Source: CBDCWQ01 sp965223435
Lineage (GTDB): Bacteria; Myxococcota; Kuafuiibacteriia; Kuafuiibacteriales; Kuafuiibacteriaceae
Length of the DNA stretch: 64,000 bases
Direction: 5' to 3'
Assembly (NCBI GenBank): GCA_965223435.1
Contig: CBDCWQ010000021.1
Location: 186,001-250,000 of the forward strand
The translations under genes and the position numbers were made by a program. Each line of letters begins with the position of its first letter. The first letter of the stretch is position 1. Of this stretch, positions 1 to 7,991 are shown piece by piece. The notes beneath the pieces were generated by a model. That model did no database searches. It saw only the letters and a list, made by a program, of their open reading frames with translations, and was not told the origin of the DNA.

Positions 1-468
1 ATCCGTTCCCACCGGGACGCTCAGGTACCTTGACTGCTCCGGATTCCACTCCAGAACACGGTGTATGTTGGGGTCAACAAGCTGCGTGGGTCTGGACACG
101 CTGAGAAGGTTCCACCCCGTATGGACGGAGGAGGTCTGGGTCCACTCTGCTTGCTCTGAGAAATTCAGGACCCGCCGCTGTGTTGAATGCACCCAAACCC
201 CATGCCCTGGGTCCAATGCGGATGGAGAAGGCCGCGTGTTGGTTGCCTCAGAAGACTCCGGAATTGCAAAGCCATCTGCGGGCCACATTTGGAGTTCAAG
301 CCCCGATCGTTCCGATTCAAAGCCTCGCGGAAGGGTGATCAGATTCCATCCCGGTCTCAGCACGGAGGAGGGGCCGTCTGCAAAACCCTTCGGCGCCTCC
401 GCATGCGCAACCCCTGAAGCCGTCGCGAACCAGACCATGCTGATCCCAAGAGCCAAACCAAAAGGCAT
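1..468 (-). CDS. N-terminus of a large secreted WNL-motif protein (partial, runs off left edge)
   Basis: Only about 156 N-terminal residues are inside the window and the frame is open to base 1. Residues 1-24 look like a Sec signal peptide with hydrophobic core LALGISMVWFATASGVA and likely cleavage after AHA. Two short related motifs follow, PGWNLITLP and TGWNLLSVS, and the second is followed by RVLEWNPEQSRYL. The same arrangement (two WNL motifs, then R-x-L-x-W-N, then a tyrosine) opens the proteins starting at 11201, 28556 and 46079, and related motifs open the one at 28307, so this is a fifth paralogue. A GTG at 486 is an in-frame alternative start that adds a basic residue ahead of the hydrophobic core; neither start has a clear ribosome binding site. 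The function is unknown. By analogy with its relatives an alpha/alpha-toroid domain should follow outside the window. Confidence 0.75.
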   Translation of the reverse strand, partial: MPFGLALGISMVWFATASGVAHAEAPKGFADGPSSVLRPGWNLITLPRGFESERSGLELQMWPADGFAIPESSEATNTRPSPSALDPGHGVWVHSTQRRVLNFSEQAEWTQTSSVHTGWNLLSVSRPTQLVDPNIHRVLEWNPEQSRYLSVPVGTD

Positions 469-985
469 GATTCCGGAACCGCGCACGATGCGGTGTTGAG
501 CCCTCTGGTGTCCGCTCAAGCACTTGTGTGTACGCGCCGCGGCCTCCTTGGGCCCGGCATGCTCTAGCACGTGGCTTCGAGCGATAGCGTTCCTGCTTGG
601 TGAGTGCCATCTGACACCGCTGAATCGCATGGAGTTCCCCTCAGTTTCTTCGGTCGACATAGGTTGCGGCGCTTGCCCGGAGCAGCAAGTCGGCTGATCT
701 TTCGACGCGATAAGGCCCGAGGTCATGACCCGGTGTCAACCCGTAATGCCTGTTTGAAGTGAGCGGTGTGGCTTGTATAATCCCCCTGCTCACTTCGATA
801 TCCACGCATGAGCTGTTGATCCGCGTAGCTTCAGTCACCGCCCGTTCGGCCTTACGGGGCCCGGTCCGAAGTGACCGGCCCACCCGTGGCCCCCCCGGCG
901 CACGCGCAAATCAGGTGGTTTGTCCGTGGTCCACGCAAGTGAGCCGCGGTATAAACCCACTCAGAAAAGGCGGTGTGGGTTAGGG
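469..985. other. Gap with no supported gene
   Basis: No reading frame here looks like a real protein; the short open frames on both strands are rich in Arg, Pro and Ser and match nothing else in the window. The stretch does hold a promoter-like sequence inside an inverted repeat (754-796) and a GC-rich hairpin (861-866 pairing with 873-878, CCGGTC/GACCGG, six-base loop) about 80 bases downstream. The hairpin has no T-tract, so it is not a textbook terminator. Confidence 0.5.
754..781 (+). promoter_or_regulatory. Orphan sigma70-like promoter inside an inverted repeat
   Basis: TTGAAG (754-759), a 16-base spacer and a perfect TATAAT (776-781) form a promoter-like pair pointing right. It is bracketed by a perfect 9-base inverted repeat, GAAGTGAGC (756-764) and GCTCACTTC (788-796). 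No protein gene follows, so it may drive a small RNA ending at the hairpin near 861-878, or be a leftover of a lost gene. Confidence 0.35.
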
Positions 986-1096
986 GTTTGTCTCCGAGCG
1001 ACATGGCGATGTGGGGGGAGCCGGGAGGGATCCATGCAAAAGATCACCGGGACGGGGAACGCGAGGTTCGAGTGGAGCTGGCGGGCCGCGTAGCGC
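986..1096 (-). pseudogene. Decayed fragment of an Rhs NlpC/P60-like C-terminus
   Basis: Bases 986-1096 are clearly similar, with small gaps, to the 3' end of the giant Rhs gene at about 46914-47056. Shared stretches include CCGAGCGACATGGCGA, AGATCACCGG and GCGGGCCGCGTAGCGC. In the intact gene this DNA encodes the stretch with the GDLLFW motif and the histidine of the papain-like fold. Here the reading frame is destroyed by several small deletions: RYAARQ and HVA survive, but in different frames. It is a non-coding remnant of a second Rhs tail, in the same orientation as the intact copy. Confidence 0.7.
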
Positions 1097-1240
1097 AGGC
1101 GCTCATCGCGGTCTTGCAAGACTTCGATCACTGCCTTGGTTCGCTCATCCATCTACTCGAGAAGGTTCTGAAGTGTTGCTGCCCGTCCAGTACCGTTCGA
1201 CACTCGTAGCCCACTTTCGTTCGGCTCCAAGCCCAACGGG

Positions 1241-3946
1241 CTAGGGCCGGGACGTGAGGACATAAAGTACACCCGGCTGGGTTGTGGATCCCATCGTATT
1301 AAATGTTGCGGCCATCTCCTCCGCACCGTCTCCGGTGATATCGCCGAGACATGCGATGCTCCCAACGATGTTCTCCCTCTCTTCATGAAAGACGAATATA
1401 GATCTGCGCGTCGCCCCGGATACTGCGGCAAGCTTTCTGGATGTTGCGTTAGGTGTCGAGCCGACAATGACAAGATCGTCGACCTCATCACCATCTACGT
1501 CGCAAGAAACGACGTCGTCCACAGCGGTAATATCTGTGGCGTCGATGGGTTTGGCCAGGGGTTCCATGGTGGAAGAGGCAAACACGCCTTGGATATGCAC
1601 ATGCTTTGTGCTTGATTCGACAAGACGATCGAGAACATAGAGATCGTTATGAGAATCGCCGTTCCAGTCTCCGAGGACGAAGATTTTTAGGAAGTTGAAG
1701 TGAAATCCGCTGCGGGCTGAAGTGAGGCCGGCGATCGATCGGTGTGTGGCCGTCGAAAAAACTCTTGCGCTGTGGGCGCCGTAGTACGCCAAGACATCGC
1801 TTAGGCCATCTTGATCGTAGTCAAGGACATCGATGCCATTCCCCAAACGGGCATGATTTTCGGAGCCGAACCAGTTTACGACCGGAGAACTGTCCAAGGC
1901 GGCCCCGTCGTAGATGCGCACCTCGCCCACTCTTGTTTTGTTCTCGCTAGGAATATCTGTCGATGGATCTGCCACGACAATGTCGGTTATACCATCTCCC
2001 GTGAAGTCACTGGCAGCGCAGTGCCAAAATGAGAAGCCGCCCTCAGAAACGTTCGGTTCGAGTATTTCGCCGAGTGCGTCACTGCCACCCCCACCCACAA
2101 TGTACAGGGCGCCTCCTCCCGTTGGGCTCACATTTCGACCGCAGTAGACGAAATCGTCATAACCGTCGTCGTTCCAGTCGCCAGCTGGTGCCACGCCGGT
2201 CGGCGGCAGCGATGGTTGTGGGCTCGTAGTGATGCCCGGCCGGGCGGCCCACGGAATCGAGAAATCGTAACCCGAGTGCACACGGATTGTGTGTTCGAAG
2301 TCAGGGGCGGCTGAGTGTCGGGCCATGGCAAAGTCCGGAATGCCGTCGCCGGTAAAATCACCGATGGGGACGACTTTTTCGATGGCTTTGTCTTGTTTGA
2401 GCTCAAAGAGGACCCAAGATCGATCATCGTCCTGGACAACAAGCGTATAGGTCGTGACTGCGCCTAGGCGACCGATGGTGGGATGCTCCAAACTTACGAT
2501 AAGCGTCTCATCGGGTTCTTCCTGGTCGTCTTCGCGAAGCGGTATCTTAATGACACCCTGGCGTTCTCCGGCGGCGATTGTCAGGGAGCCGTTTTTGAGC
2601 TCGTGGTCGGATGCGTCTGTCGTGCCACCCACCGAAAAGGGAATGTTGATTTCAGTAGGCGTACGGGACGACAGGACAACCGAAACATCGACCGCTGTGT
2701 TCGCCTCAAGGCGGCGTTCGTGGGGGTGCCGAAACTCGACCACGAGATCGTCTAGGGGTGCAACAGGCGTGTCGTCATCATGGATTCTAATGCTTACACT
2801 TCTGTTTTTTCCAATGTTTCCATATGAGCTCGATTGAAGCGTAAGTGTCAAAGTCTCATCAGCTTCTGGTACCTCGTCGTCGGTGATTCGGCCAAAACTT
2901 GTATAGTATCTCGAGCGCCCACCCCCGAGCCCGTTTGCGTATCCCACGATGTTGGGCGCGAGGACAAAGTCTTGTCCTTCTTTGGCATCTCCAGAAGCGA
3001 TGACCTTAAACGTCGGACTGTTCAGCACCATGATATCCGACGAGATGTATACGATGATGGGGTTGCCTTCCGACAGAACGGGGTCGGCATGAAATATTTG
3101 AAAGGTCGGGACGGGTTCGTTATCGTGAACTGTGATCGTGTGGGTTGATGTTTTCTCCACGTCGACGCCCAGCGCCAGCAATCGGATCAAGGTCAATACC
3201 AATTCTTTGCTGCCTTCCGAGTACTCGTCATCCAAGATGTCAACCTCGAAGCTGGCCGATGTTTCCCCGGCGGCAATGGCGAGATCTCCAAGAATGGGAC
3301 CCTCTCCAATAAACGTGAAGGCGCCGCGCGTGGGAACAACGTAGTCAAGGTCCGTCACCGCGCTTGATTGTCGGCCAATCCTTACGGATACGTTCGTTGG
3401 AGCCGGTCTATCAAGTTGTACGCTGACTGTGAGTGTTGCGGCCAGCACTTCGTCGGTTTCCTGAGCCGGTTTATGGAAGGAGACCACTGGTCTTACTGGT
3501 TCATCATCGTCTGAAACCGCTAGGGTGTGTCGGGTTTGTGGATCGAAGTGAACGCCGTCTGCTTCCGTAATCCATAAGTCTATCGTTTCCGTGCCTTCGA
3601 CAATGTTGTCGTCGATGAGCGTGATGGGAATAGCCACGACAACCGCCCCTATAGGTATGGTGACTTGACCTTCGGTTAAGTCATGATCCTCAGGGCTCCG
3701 GGCGGTTCCTGCGACTTCATAGCGGACAATGATATCTCTTGGGGCAGGGGTCGAAAGGCGCAGCTTGATGGCGATAGCGCCGGCGGACTCGGGAACAGAA
3801 CGGGTGCCCGAGCTAAAGGTGAGACCTATTATGCTTATGGATGCGTCGTCATTATTGATTGGGTGGCGGTCAGTGCCACAAGACCATATCCATGACGACA
3901 AGACCAGAACGAATGAAAGCAACCATGCGACCCTTCGGTGCCCCAT
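1241..3946 (-). CDS. Calx-beta / FG-GAP repeat lipoprotein
   Basis: A 901-residue predicted outer-surface lipoprotein. The chosen ATG at 3946 gives a lipoprotein signal, MGHRRVAWLLSFVLVL followed by the lipobox I-W-S-C. The frame is open to 4057, but that longer start would overlap the upstream gene and bury the signal. Four Calx-beta-type domains occupy roughly residues 30-480; each ends in an acidic turn (VSDDDE, VHDNE, IHDDD, VQDDD) and has the V-E/D-x-x-E-T signature that binds calcium in this family. The last 380 residues hold about seven FG-GAP/VCBS blades with Asp-rich loops such as DFTGDGIPDFAMA, DWNDDGYDDFVYC and DVDGDEVDDLVIVG, predicting a calcium-bound integrin-like beta-propeller. 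Adhesion or carbohydrate binding is the likely role. It lies 64 bases downstream of the M11-like protease gene on the same strand and may be co-transcribed. Confidence 0.88.
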   Translation of the reverse strand: MGHRRVAWLLSFVLVLSSWIWSCGTDRHPINNDDASISIIGLTFSSGTRSVPESAGAIAIKLRLSTPAPRDIIVRYEVAGTARSPEDHDLTEGQVTIPIGAVVVAIPITLIDDNIVEGTETIDLWITEADGVHFDPQTRHTLAVSDDDEPVRPVVSFHKPAQETDEVLAATLTVSVQLDRPAPTNVSVRIGRQSSAVTDLDYVVPTRGAFTFIGEGPILGDLAIAAGETSASFEVDILDDEYSEGSKELVLTLIRLLALGVDVEKTSTHTITVHDNEPVPTFQIFHADPVLSEGNPIIVYISSDIMVLNSPTFKVIASGDAKEGQDFVLAPNIVGYANGLGGGRSRYYTSFGRITDDEVPEADETLTLTLQSSSYGNIGKNRSVSIRIHDDDTPVAPLDDLVVEFRHPHERRLEANTAVDVSVVLSSRTPTEINIPFSVGGTTDASDHELKNGSLTIAAGERQGVIKIPLREDDQEEPDETLIVSLEHPTIGRLGAVTTYTLVVQDDDRSWVLFELKQDKAIEKVVPIGDFTGDGIPDFAMARHSAAPDFEHTIRVHSGYDFSIPWAARPGITTSPQPSLPPTGVAPAGDWNDDGYDDFVYCGRNVSPTGGGALYIVGGGGSDALGEILEPNVSEGGFSFWHCAASDFTGDGITDIVVADPSTDIPSENKTRVGEVRIYDGAALDSSPVVNWFGSENHARLGNGIDVLDYDQDGLSDVLAYYGAHSARVFSTATHRSIAGLTSARSGFHFNFLKIFVLGDWNGDSHNDLYVLDRLVESSTKHVHIQGVFASSTMEPLAKPIDATDITAVDDVVSCDVDGDEVDDLVIVGSTPNATSRKLAAVSGATRRSIFVFHEERENIVGSIACLGDITGDGAEEMAATFNTMGSTTQPGVLYVLTSRP

Positions 3947-4010
3947 AGGCACAAGGGTAGCAGTCATACCGTCTGCGGTCTCGGTTTCGGTCTTGGGGTT
4001 TGCGTGCGGC

Positions 4011-6026
4011 TTACCTGTTATGGTTTTTTCGGCCATTTTTGGCACCCAGTTGAGCATGCACTTCGTTACTCATTGGGGAGATGTTTCCCGCGGCATCAAA
4101 GGCCTGTACACTGTAGGTATATGTGGTGCGGCGCACAACACTGCGGTCGGCGTAGGCTGTGGTCTTTACAGTAGCGATTCGTGTGCCGTCTCTTATTACG
4201 TAATATCCGCTTACACCGATATCGTCCTGCGAACGATTCCACGCAAGTTCCAGTTGTTTACGTCCCGAATTTGCGACGAGACCGGTTGGCGCACTGGGTG
4301 CACCGCCGTCGATAACGAAGGAACCCGTGACATTTGCCTCCGAAACGCCCTCTCGCCGAACGTCAACCCTAAAGTCATGTGTTCCCGTACTTGCATCGGC
4401 GGGCGCCGTGACCGAAATACTCGCATGGCCTTGTTGTAACGCCGATATACGAAGGGGGGTCGGCGTGGCTGTGGCCCGCCAACCCGTCGGTACGTTCGCC
4501 ATCAAATCGAACGAAGCTTCGGGGCAGTTTACACTGTCCCGATTCTGGACGGTGAGCTCATATTCAACAGTGTCACCCGAGCGGCCTGATTGCGAACTCG
4601 GCGAAAGGCTTACTTCCGGCTTCCCCCGAGCGCATGTCACGGAAATATTGACGGTTGCCCCCGCCACACCGTCGTTGGACACCTGCGAGATTGTCAGTCC
4701 CAAGGCTTCGTCTGTGAATGTTTCGCCATCCGACAGGACGCGCTCGAGTAAAGTGTTCGCACCGTATCCAGGCTCGGAGAACGGATAGATGTGTAGGCTG
4801 GTACGAAAGTGAAACCGGGGCTCCAAGAAAAGCGCGTCGAAATCCACCGGTGCCCGGTAGGAAAGGTAGTAGTCGCCTCCTGCGGGTCGCACAATGCGTA
4901 AAAGAATAGGGTCTGATGCCGTCTTGAGCGATGTTGGTGCGATACGGTATGTGCCACTTTTGTCAACGACAAGCTCCTGGGACTCGCTTACCCAACCGCG
5001 TACTTTCTGGTGTGGGGCATTGAACGGAACGAGGCGCTTTCCGGTTCCGCCCACACCCATGACACAGGTGCGGTCGCCGTATTCCTGAATCCCGTTCAGC
5101 TGACTGTGGCCCGCCGCATGGCGTTGATACAGGTTGTGGGCCATCTCGTGCGCCACCACACTGGGGTCACAACGCGTGGTGATTGCCCATCCAGGGCCCA
5201 AGGTGGCGATGCCGGCAAAACCACAGTCGGTTGGAGGGAAGTAGTAAACCCGCTGTTGGTATGCCGAAAGGTCGATGCCATCGCGGCGGGCTTCGTCATC
5301 GATGGCGCCCATGCGCTCCTCTAACCAGCTTCGCAGTTTGCTTCCGTAGTTTTCGTCCGTATAACGAGGACACCCGGTCGCTTGTTTGTTGATGGAATAT
5401 CGTCCTTGTACCTCGCCCGGAACACCGAGTGTGTTTGATGACACCGAACGAAAGTAGGCATCTACGGAGTCAGGGGCGTCGAACATGTCCTGGCGGATTT
5501 CATCGAGGGAGCATGCTACCGCGCGATCGGAAAAGTCGGACACGAGAACAACCGTGCGCTTTTCGGCTAGGAGCTCCTGCGACGGAGCAGCCAAAAGGGT
5601 CACCGCTTCTGTTTCCATAGACTCGTCTGCCAACAAAGACACCTCAATTTCGTTGCCTTGTAGGTATCCCTCGGCGCGGATGAGGGATCCATTACCGATG
5701 TTGTGGGGAGGTTCTGCGGAAAAACGGAGTTTGAACTCAGCTGCAGGTTCTCCGGCGGATTGGTCAGGGTGATGTTCCTTCAGGCTGTACAAAACCTGGG
5801 CTCCCGCTGTCCCAACCTCGTTGGGAATGCCTTCGACAAAGATCGCACTCAACGTTCCGACGACCTTGGTTGGGAGTCGGTCTGGCCACCGGGGTTGTCC
5901 ACGCACCCTAAGCTGGGATTGGGTAGGCTCCATCCCTTCGCCTTTTTCTGCGACAGGGCCGCCGCACGAAAGAGCGCCAAGGCCCAGATATAGTAATAGA
6001 GCCGTTGAGTACTTGAATCTCTTCAT
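4011..6026 (-). CDS. M11 (gametolysin)-like metalloprotease lipoprotein with NEW3 and Fn3 domains
   Basis: A 671-residue secreted protease. ATG 6026 follows AGGA at a distance of nine bases and starts a lipoprotein signal (MKRFKYSTALLLYLGLGALSC). The catalytic site is HEMAHNLYQRH at residues 293-303, the HExxHxxxxxH zinc motif of metzincins, followed by EYGDRTCVMG, which matches the EYGD-x-MG context typical of M11 peptidases. After the catalytic domain come a NEW3-like beta-sandwich (about residues 455-560, starting PEVSLSPSSQ) and a fibronectin type III domain (about 565-660, APSAPTGLVA to SPMSNEV). Peptide-bond cleavage outside the cell is inferred from the motif; the substrate is unknown. 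The lipid anchor suggests it is displayed on a membrane rather than released. All expected zinc ligands are present, unlike the matrixin-like domain encoded at 7990. Confidence 0.88.
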   Translation of the reverse strand: MKRFKYSTALLLYLGLGALSCGGPVAEKGEGMEPTQSQLRVRGQPRWPDRLPTKVVGTLSAIFVEGIPNEVGTAGAQVLYSLKEHHPDQSAGEPAAEFKLRFSAEPPHNIGNGSLIRAEGYLQGNEIEVSLLADESMETEAVTLLAAPSQELLAEKRTVVLVSDFSDRAVACSLDEIRQDMFDAPDSVDAYFRSVSSNTLGVPGEVQGRYSINKQATGCPRYTDENYGSKLRSWLEERMGAIDDEARRDGIDLSAYQQRVYYFPPTDCGFAGIATLGPGWAITTRCDPSVVAHEMAHNLYQRHAAGHSQLNGIQEYGDRTCVMGVGGTGKRLVPFNAPHQKVRGWVSESQELVVDKSGTYRIAPTSLKTASDPILLRIVRPAGGDYYLSYRAPVDFDALFLEPRFHFRTSLHIYPFSEPGYGANTLLERVLSDGETFTDEALGLTISQVSNDGVAGATVNISVTCARGKPEVSLSPSSQSGRSGDTVEYELTVQNRDSVNCPEASFDLMANVPTGWRATATPTPLRISALQQGHASISVTAPADASTGTHDFRVDVRREGVSEANVTGSFVIDGGAPSAPTGLVANSGRKQLELAWNRSQDDIGVSGYYVIRDGTRIATVKTTAYADRSVVRRTTYTYSVQAFDAAGNISPMSNEVHAQLGAKNGRKNHNR

Positions 6027-6878
6027 CACGCCATGTCCTGTCAGCAAGGTTCATGCCAGGCCGACCGATGGTGCTTGCAGAGAGGAAATCTATCCGATCG
6101 CAAAAGCGATGTCGTCTGAGCTCACACATGACATGTGTACAGGTCTTAACACGTGGGGCCCGAGTACCCCGGCGGCCGCAAGTGGGCTTCGTGTTCAAGA
6201 ATTGGTGCGAGATACGCTACGAAGGATACAGGGAGAACTGAGCACGTGAAGAATCCCGGATTTACGACAAGCGTGCGAGGCAGATCCTTAACGGCGCTTT
6301 GTCACCACCGATGTTGAAGGGTTCCGTTTCCATCGAAACCACCGGGACCCGGGCCCGGGGGGACTACAGCTTGGCCTTGCCCCGACTATGAGGAGATCCG
6401 CATAGCCGGGCTAAGCTGAGGCTGCTTGAGGTCGAATGACGGGAGCCACAGGTCGCGTCGCTGACATGGTAGATTGCTTACGGAACATTTTTTTCGGCCC
6501 AAGTCTGCTGCAAAAACGTATGAAAGGGCATGAACTTGTTGCAAACCGGGCCCTGGCTATCTTCACGCAGAAAGAACGAAATGGGCCATTCTTGTCTTGT
6601 CTTAGTGACCGTCACGGTCCGCTTCGCGAAGCGCCCATGACGCTATGGGTTGGAAAGCTTTGGCGGAAACAGGCAAAGTGTCCTCCCCCATGTTGCGAGA
6701 GCAAGGAACATACCACCATAATACTGATCGAGGGTAGCGGCGCAAAGGACGGATGCTTTTGGTTCATCGAATGGCACGACGATTGCGAACCTTGGTGAGT
6801 ATCTTAAGCGTTGGCACCGAGAGTCAGTGTTGCGCTCAGGAAAGGGAACCAATTTCTCATCAACACGGAGAAGACAGG
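6027..6878. other. 850-base gap without a convincing gene
   Basis: A 120-codon frame at 6436-6798 exists on the plus strand, but its product is Cys- and Trp-rich, matches nothing I recognise and lacks a good ribosome binding site, so I do not call it. Two adjacent palindromes occur at 6607-6632: GACCG-TCA-CGGTC and the perfect 12-mer GCTTCGCGAAGC. They could be a regulatory site or an RNA hairpin for the acetyltransferase gene that starts 250 bases downstream. Confidence 0.4.
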
Positions 6879-7571
6879 ATGCCATACTCAATACATATCT
6901 TTCGGGCAGAAAATGATCCGGCTTTGGCCAAGAGCCTCATCAACAAATACCGAAACTCTCTGGCGCAAAATGGAATTTTCCATGTGATGTCGCTCGACAT
7001 TTCCCCGGAAGACCCAAACCTATATTTTGTGACCGCGCGAACCGCTGCCGGATGCCACATTGGAGCGATGGGCGTCTATATTTGTAGGTCCAACGGAGGC
7101 CCTCTCGAAGATGCTTTCTGTGCGATCGACTCCAAGATCAGCCCACAGTTTCGCGCCAAAGCCAAAGCAGGTCTTGCCAACCTTTGCCTTGGCTTCGTAG
7201 ATCCCAGGCACCGACATGCGGGCCTCTATGCCCATGTCATTCGGGTTGTAGTCGCTATGCTTCCTTCCATGGGCGTCCGACACATCGCCGCCGTCGGATC
7301 TAAAAAAGGCATACAATACTACGGCAAGTTCGGTATGCTGGTAGACAACTCGGTAGGGAACAACGGAGAAGTCTCCTATCCCCCTGGTTTTTCTTCCAAC
7401 ATCGGATGGGCAGATCTCTTAGACCCACCCAAGTCCTGCGCCGACGAGCTATTGCGGATCGACGAAATAAAGCGAATTCTACACGTAAAACACCCCAGGA
7501 AACCCAAACAAAGACGACATACCTCCATGCTCAGCGCAAGAGCTCAAGACCTCAAGTACGCCCGGCAATAA
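6879..7571 (+). CDS. GNAT-like N-acyltransferase
   Basis: A 230-residue cytoplasmic protein. ATG 6879 is preceded by GGAG at eight bases, which decides the start over upstream in-frame codons (the frame is open from 6753). The centre (about residues 95-150) carries a GNAT-like core: LCLGFVDPRHRHAGLYAHV resembles the acetyl-CoA-binding beta4-alpha3 region (x-DP-x-x-R-x-x-G-L), and SKKGIQYYGKFGM resembles the strand and helix after it, where many GNAT enzymes have a tyrosine acid. The rest is not recognisable and the C-terminus is basic (KHPRKPKQRRH). The acceptor substrate cannot be guessed. It converges tail to tail with the broken reading frame at 7572. N-acylhomoserine- or Tyr-type acyltransferases are alternatives. 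Confidence 0.6.
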   Translation: MPYSIHIFRAENDPALAKSLINKYRNSLAQNGIFHVMSLDISPEDPNLYFVTARTAAGCHIGAMGVYICRSNGGPLEDAFCAIDSKISPQFRAKAKAGLANLCLGFVDPRHRHAGLYAHVIRVVVAMLPSMGVRHIAAVGSKKGIQYYGKFGMLVDNSVGNNGEVSYPPGFSSNIGWADLLDPPKSCADELLRIDEIKRILHVKHPRKPKQRRHTSMLSARAQDLKYARQ

Positions 7572-7991
7572 TCAAAGATATCCTCCGGAGGTCACCAGCG
7601 TTTGATCCTCTATCGTGTGAATTTCGTGCATCAACTCTTGCTCAAGACCCACCACCGGGGGTGGCTGTGTTCCATGTTTGCGCTCCTTGGCAAGCTCGAC
7701 TCCTTGCCCTGGATCGCAAGTAAAGTCCGATGCCGGGTTTCGATGAGATAGTCGATTTGACAACCCGGTTGACGTTTGGTTGGTCGTTGAAAAATGGATT
7801 GGCGTGAACGATTTCTCCGAGTTCGAGCCCCAAGGCTTCATGCAGTCTCTCTCGATTGTTCAGAACCAGATTTTCGATCTGCGCGGCCCGATTGAAAAGA
7901 TCGGCCCAGACCCCGGCAAGGACAGATCCGGATTGCTCGGTTGACCGGAAGTTAGGAGCTGTGCTACTCGCGCGATTTCTGGGGTACTCAT
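7572..7991 (-). pseudogene. Frameshifted remnant of a possible M91-like metallopeptidase/effector domain
   Basis: Three reading frames join into one coherent protein. A short start (MSTPEIARVAQLL, from the ATG at 7991) is followed in another frame by GVWADLFNRAAQIENLVLNN and LGLELGEIVHANPFF. After a second shift near 7725 it continues GQGVELAKERKHGTQ and PPPVVGLEQELMHEIHTIED to a stop at 7572. The end resembles the P-x-x-x-L-x-HEL-x-H-x-x-H pattern of NleD/M91-type effector proteases, but the first histidine is glutamine (QELMH). The family guess is weak; the coding nature and the frame breaks are much better supported. Its start codon overlaps, back to back, that of the gene at 7990. It may be a dead gene, or assembly errors may have created the shifts. 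Confidence 0.5.

Noticed and set aside
961..1209. Small frames on both strands near 1 kb
   Set aside because: The DNA is explained as a decayed copy of the Rhs 3' end; these frames are chance openings in it.
3729..4439. 236-codon plus-strand frame across two minus-strand genes
   Set aside because: It is antisense to the end of the M11-like protease and the start of the Calx-beta lipoprotein, has no domain and its composition is that of a shadow frame.
6436..6798. 120-codon plus-strand frame before the acetyltransferase
   Set aside because: No ribosome site, no recognisable motif and odd composition (CPPPCC, many Trp); not enough to call a gene.
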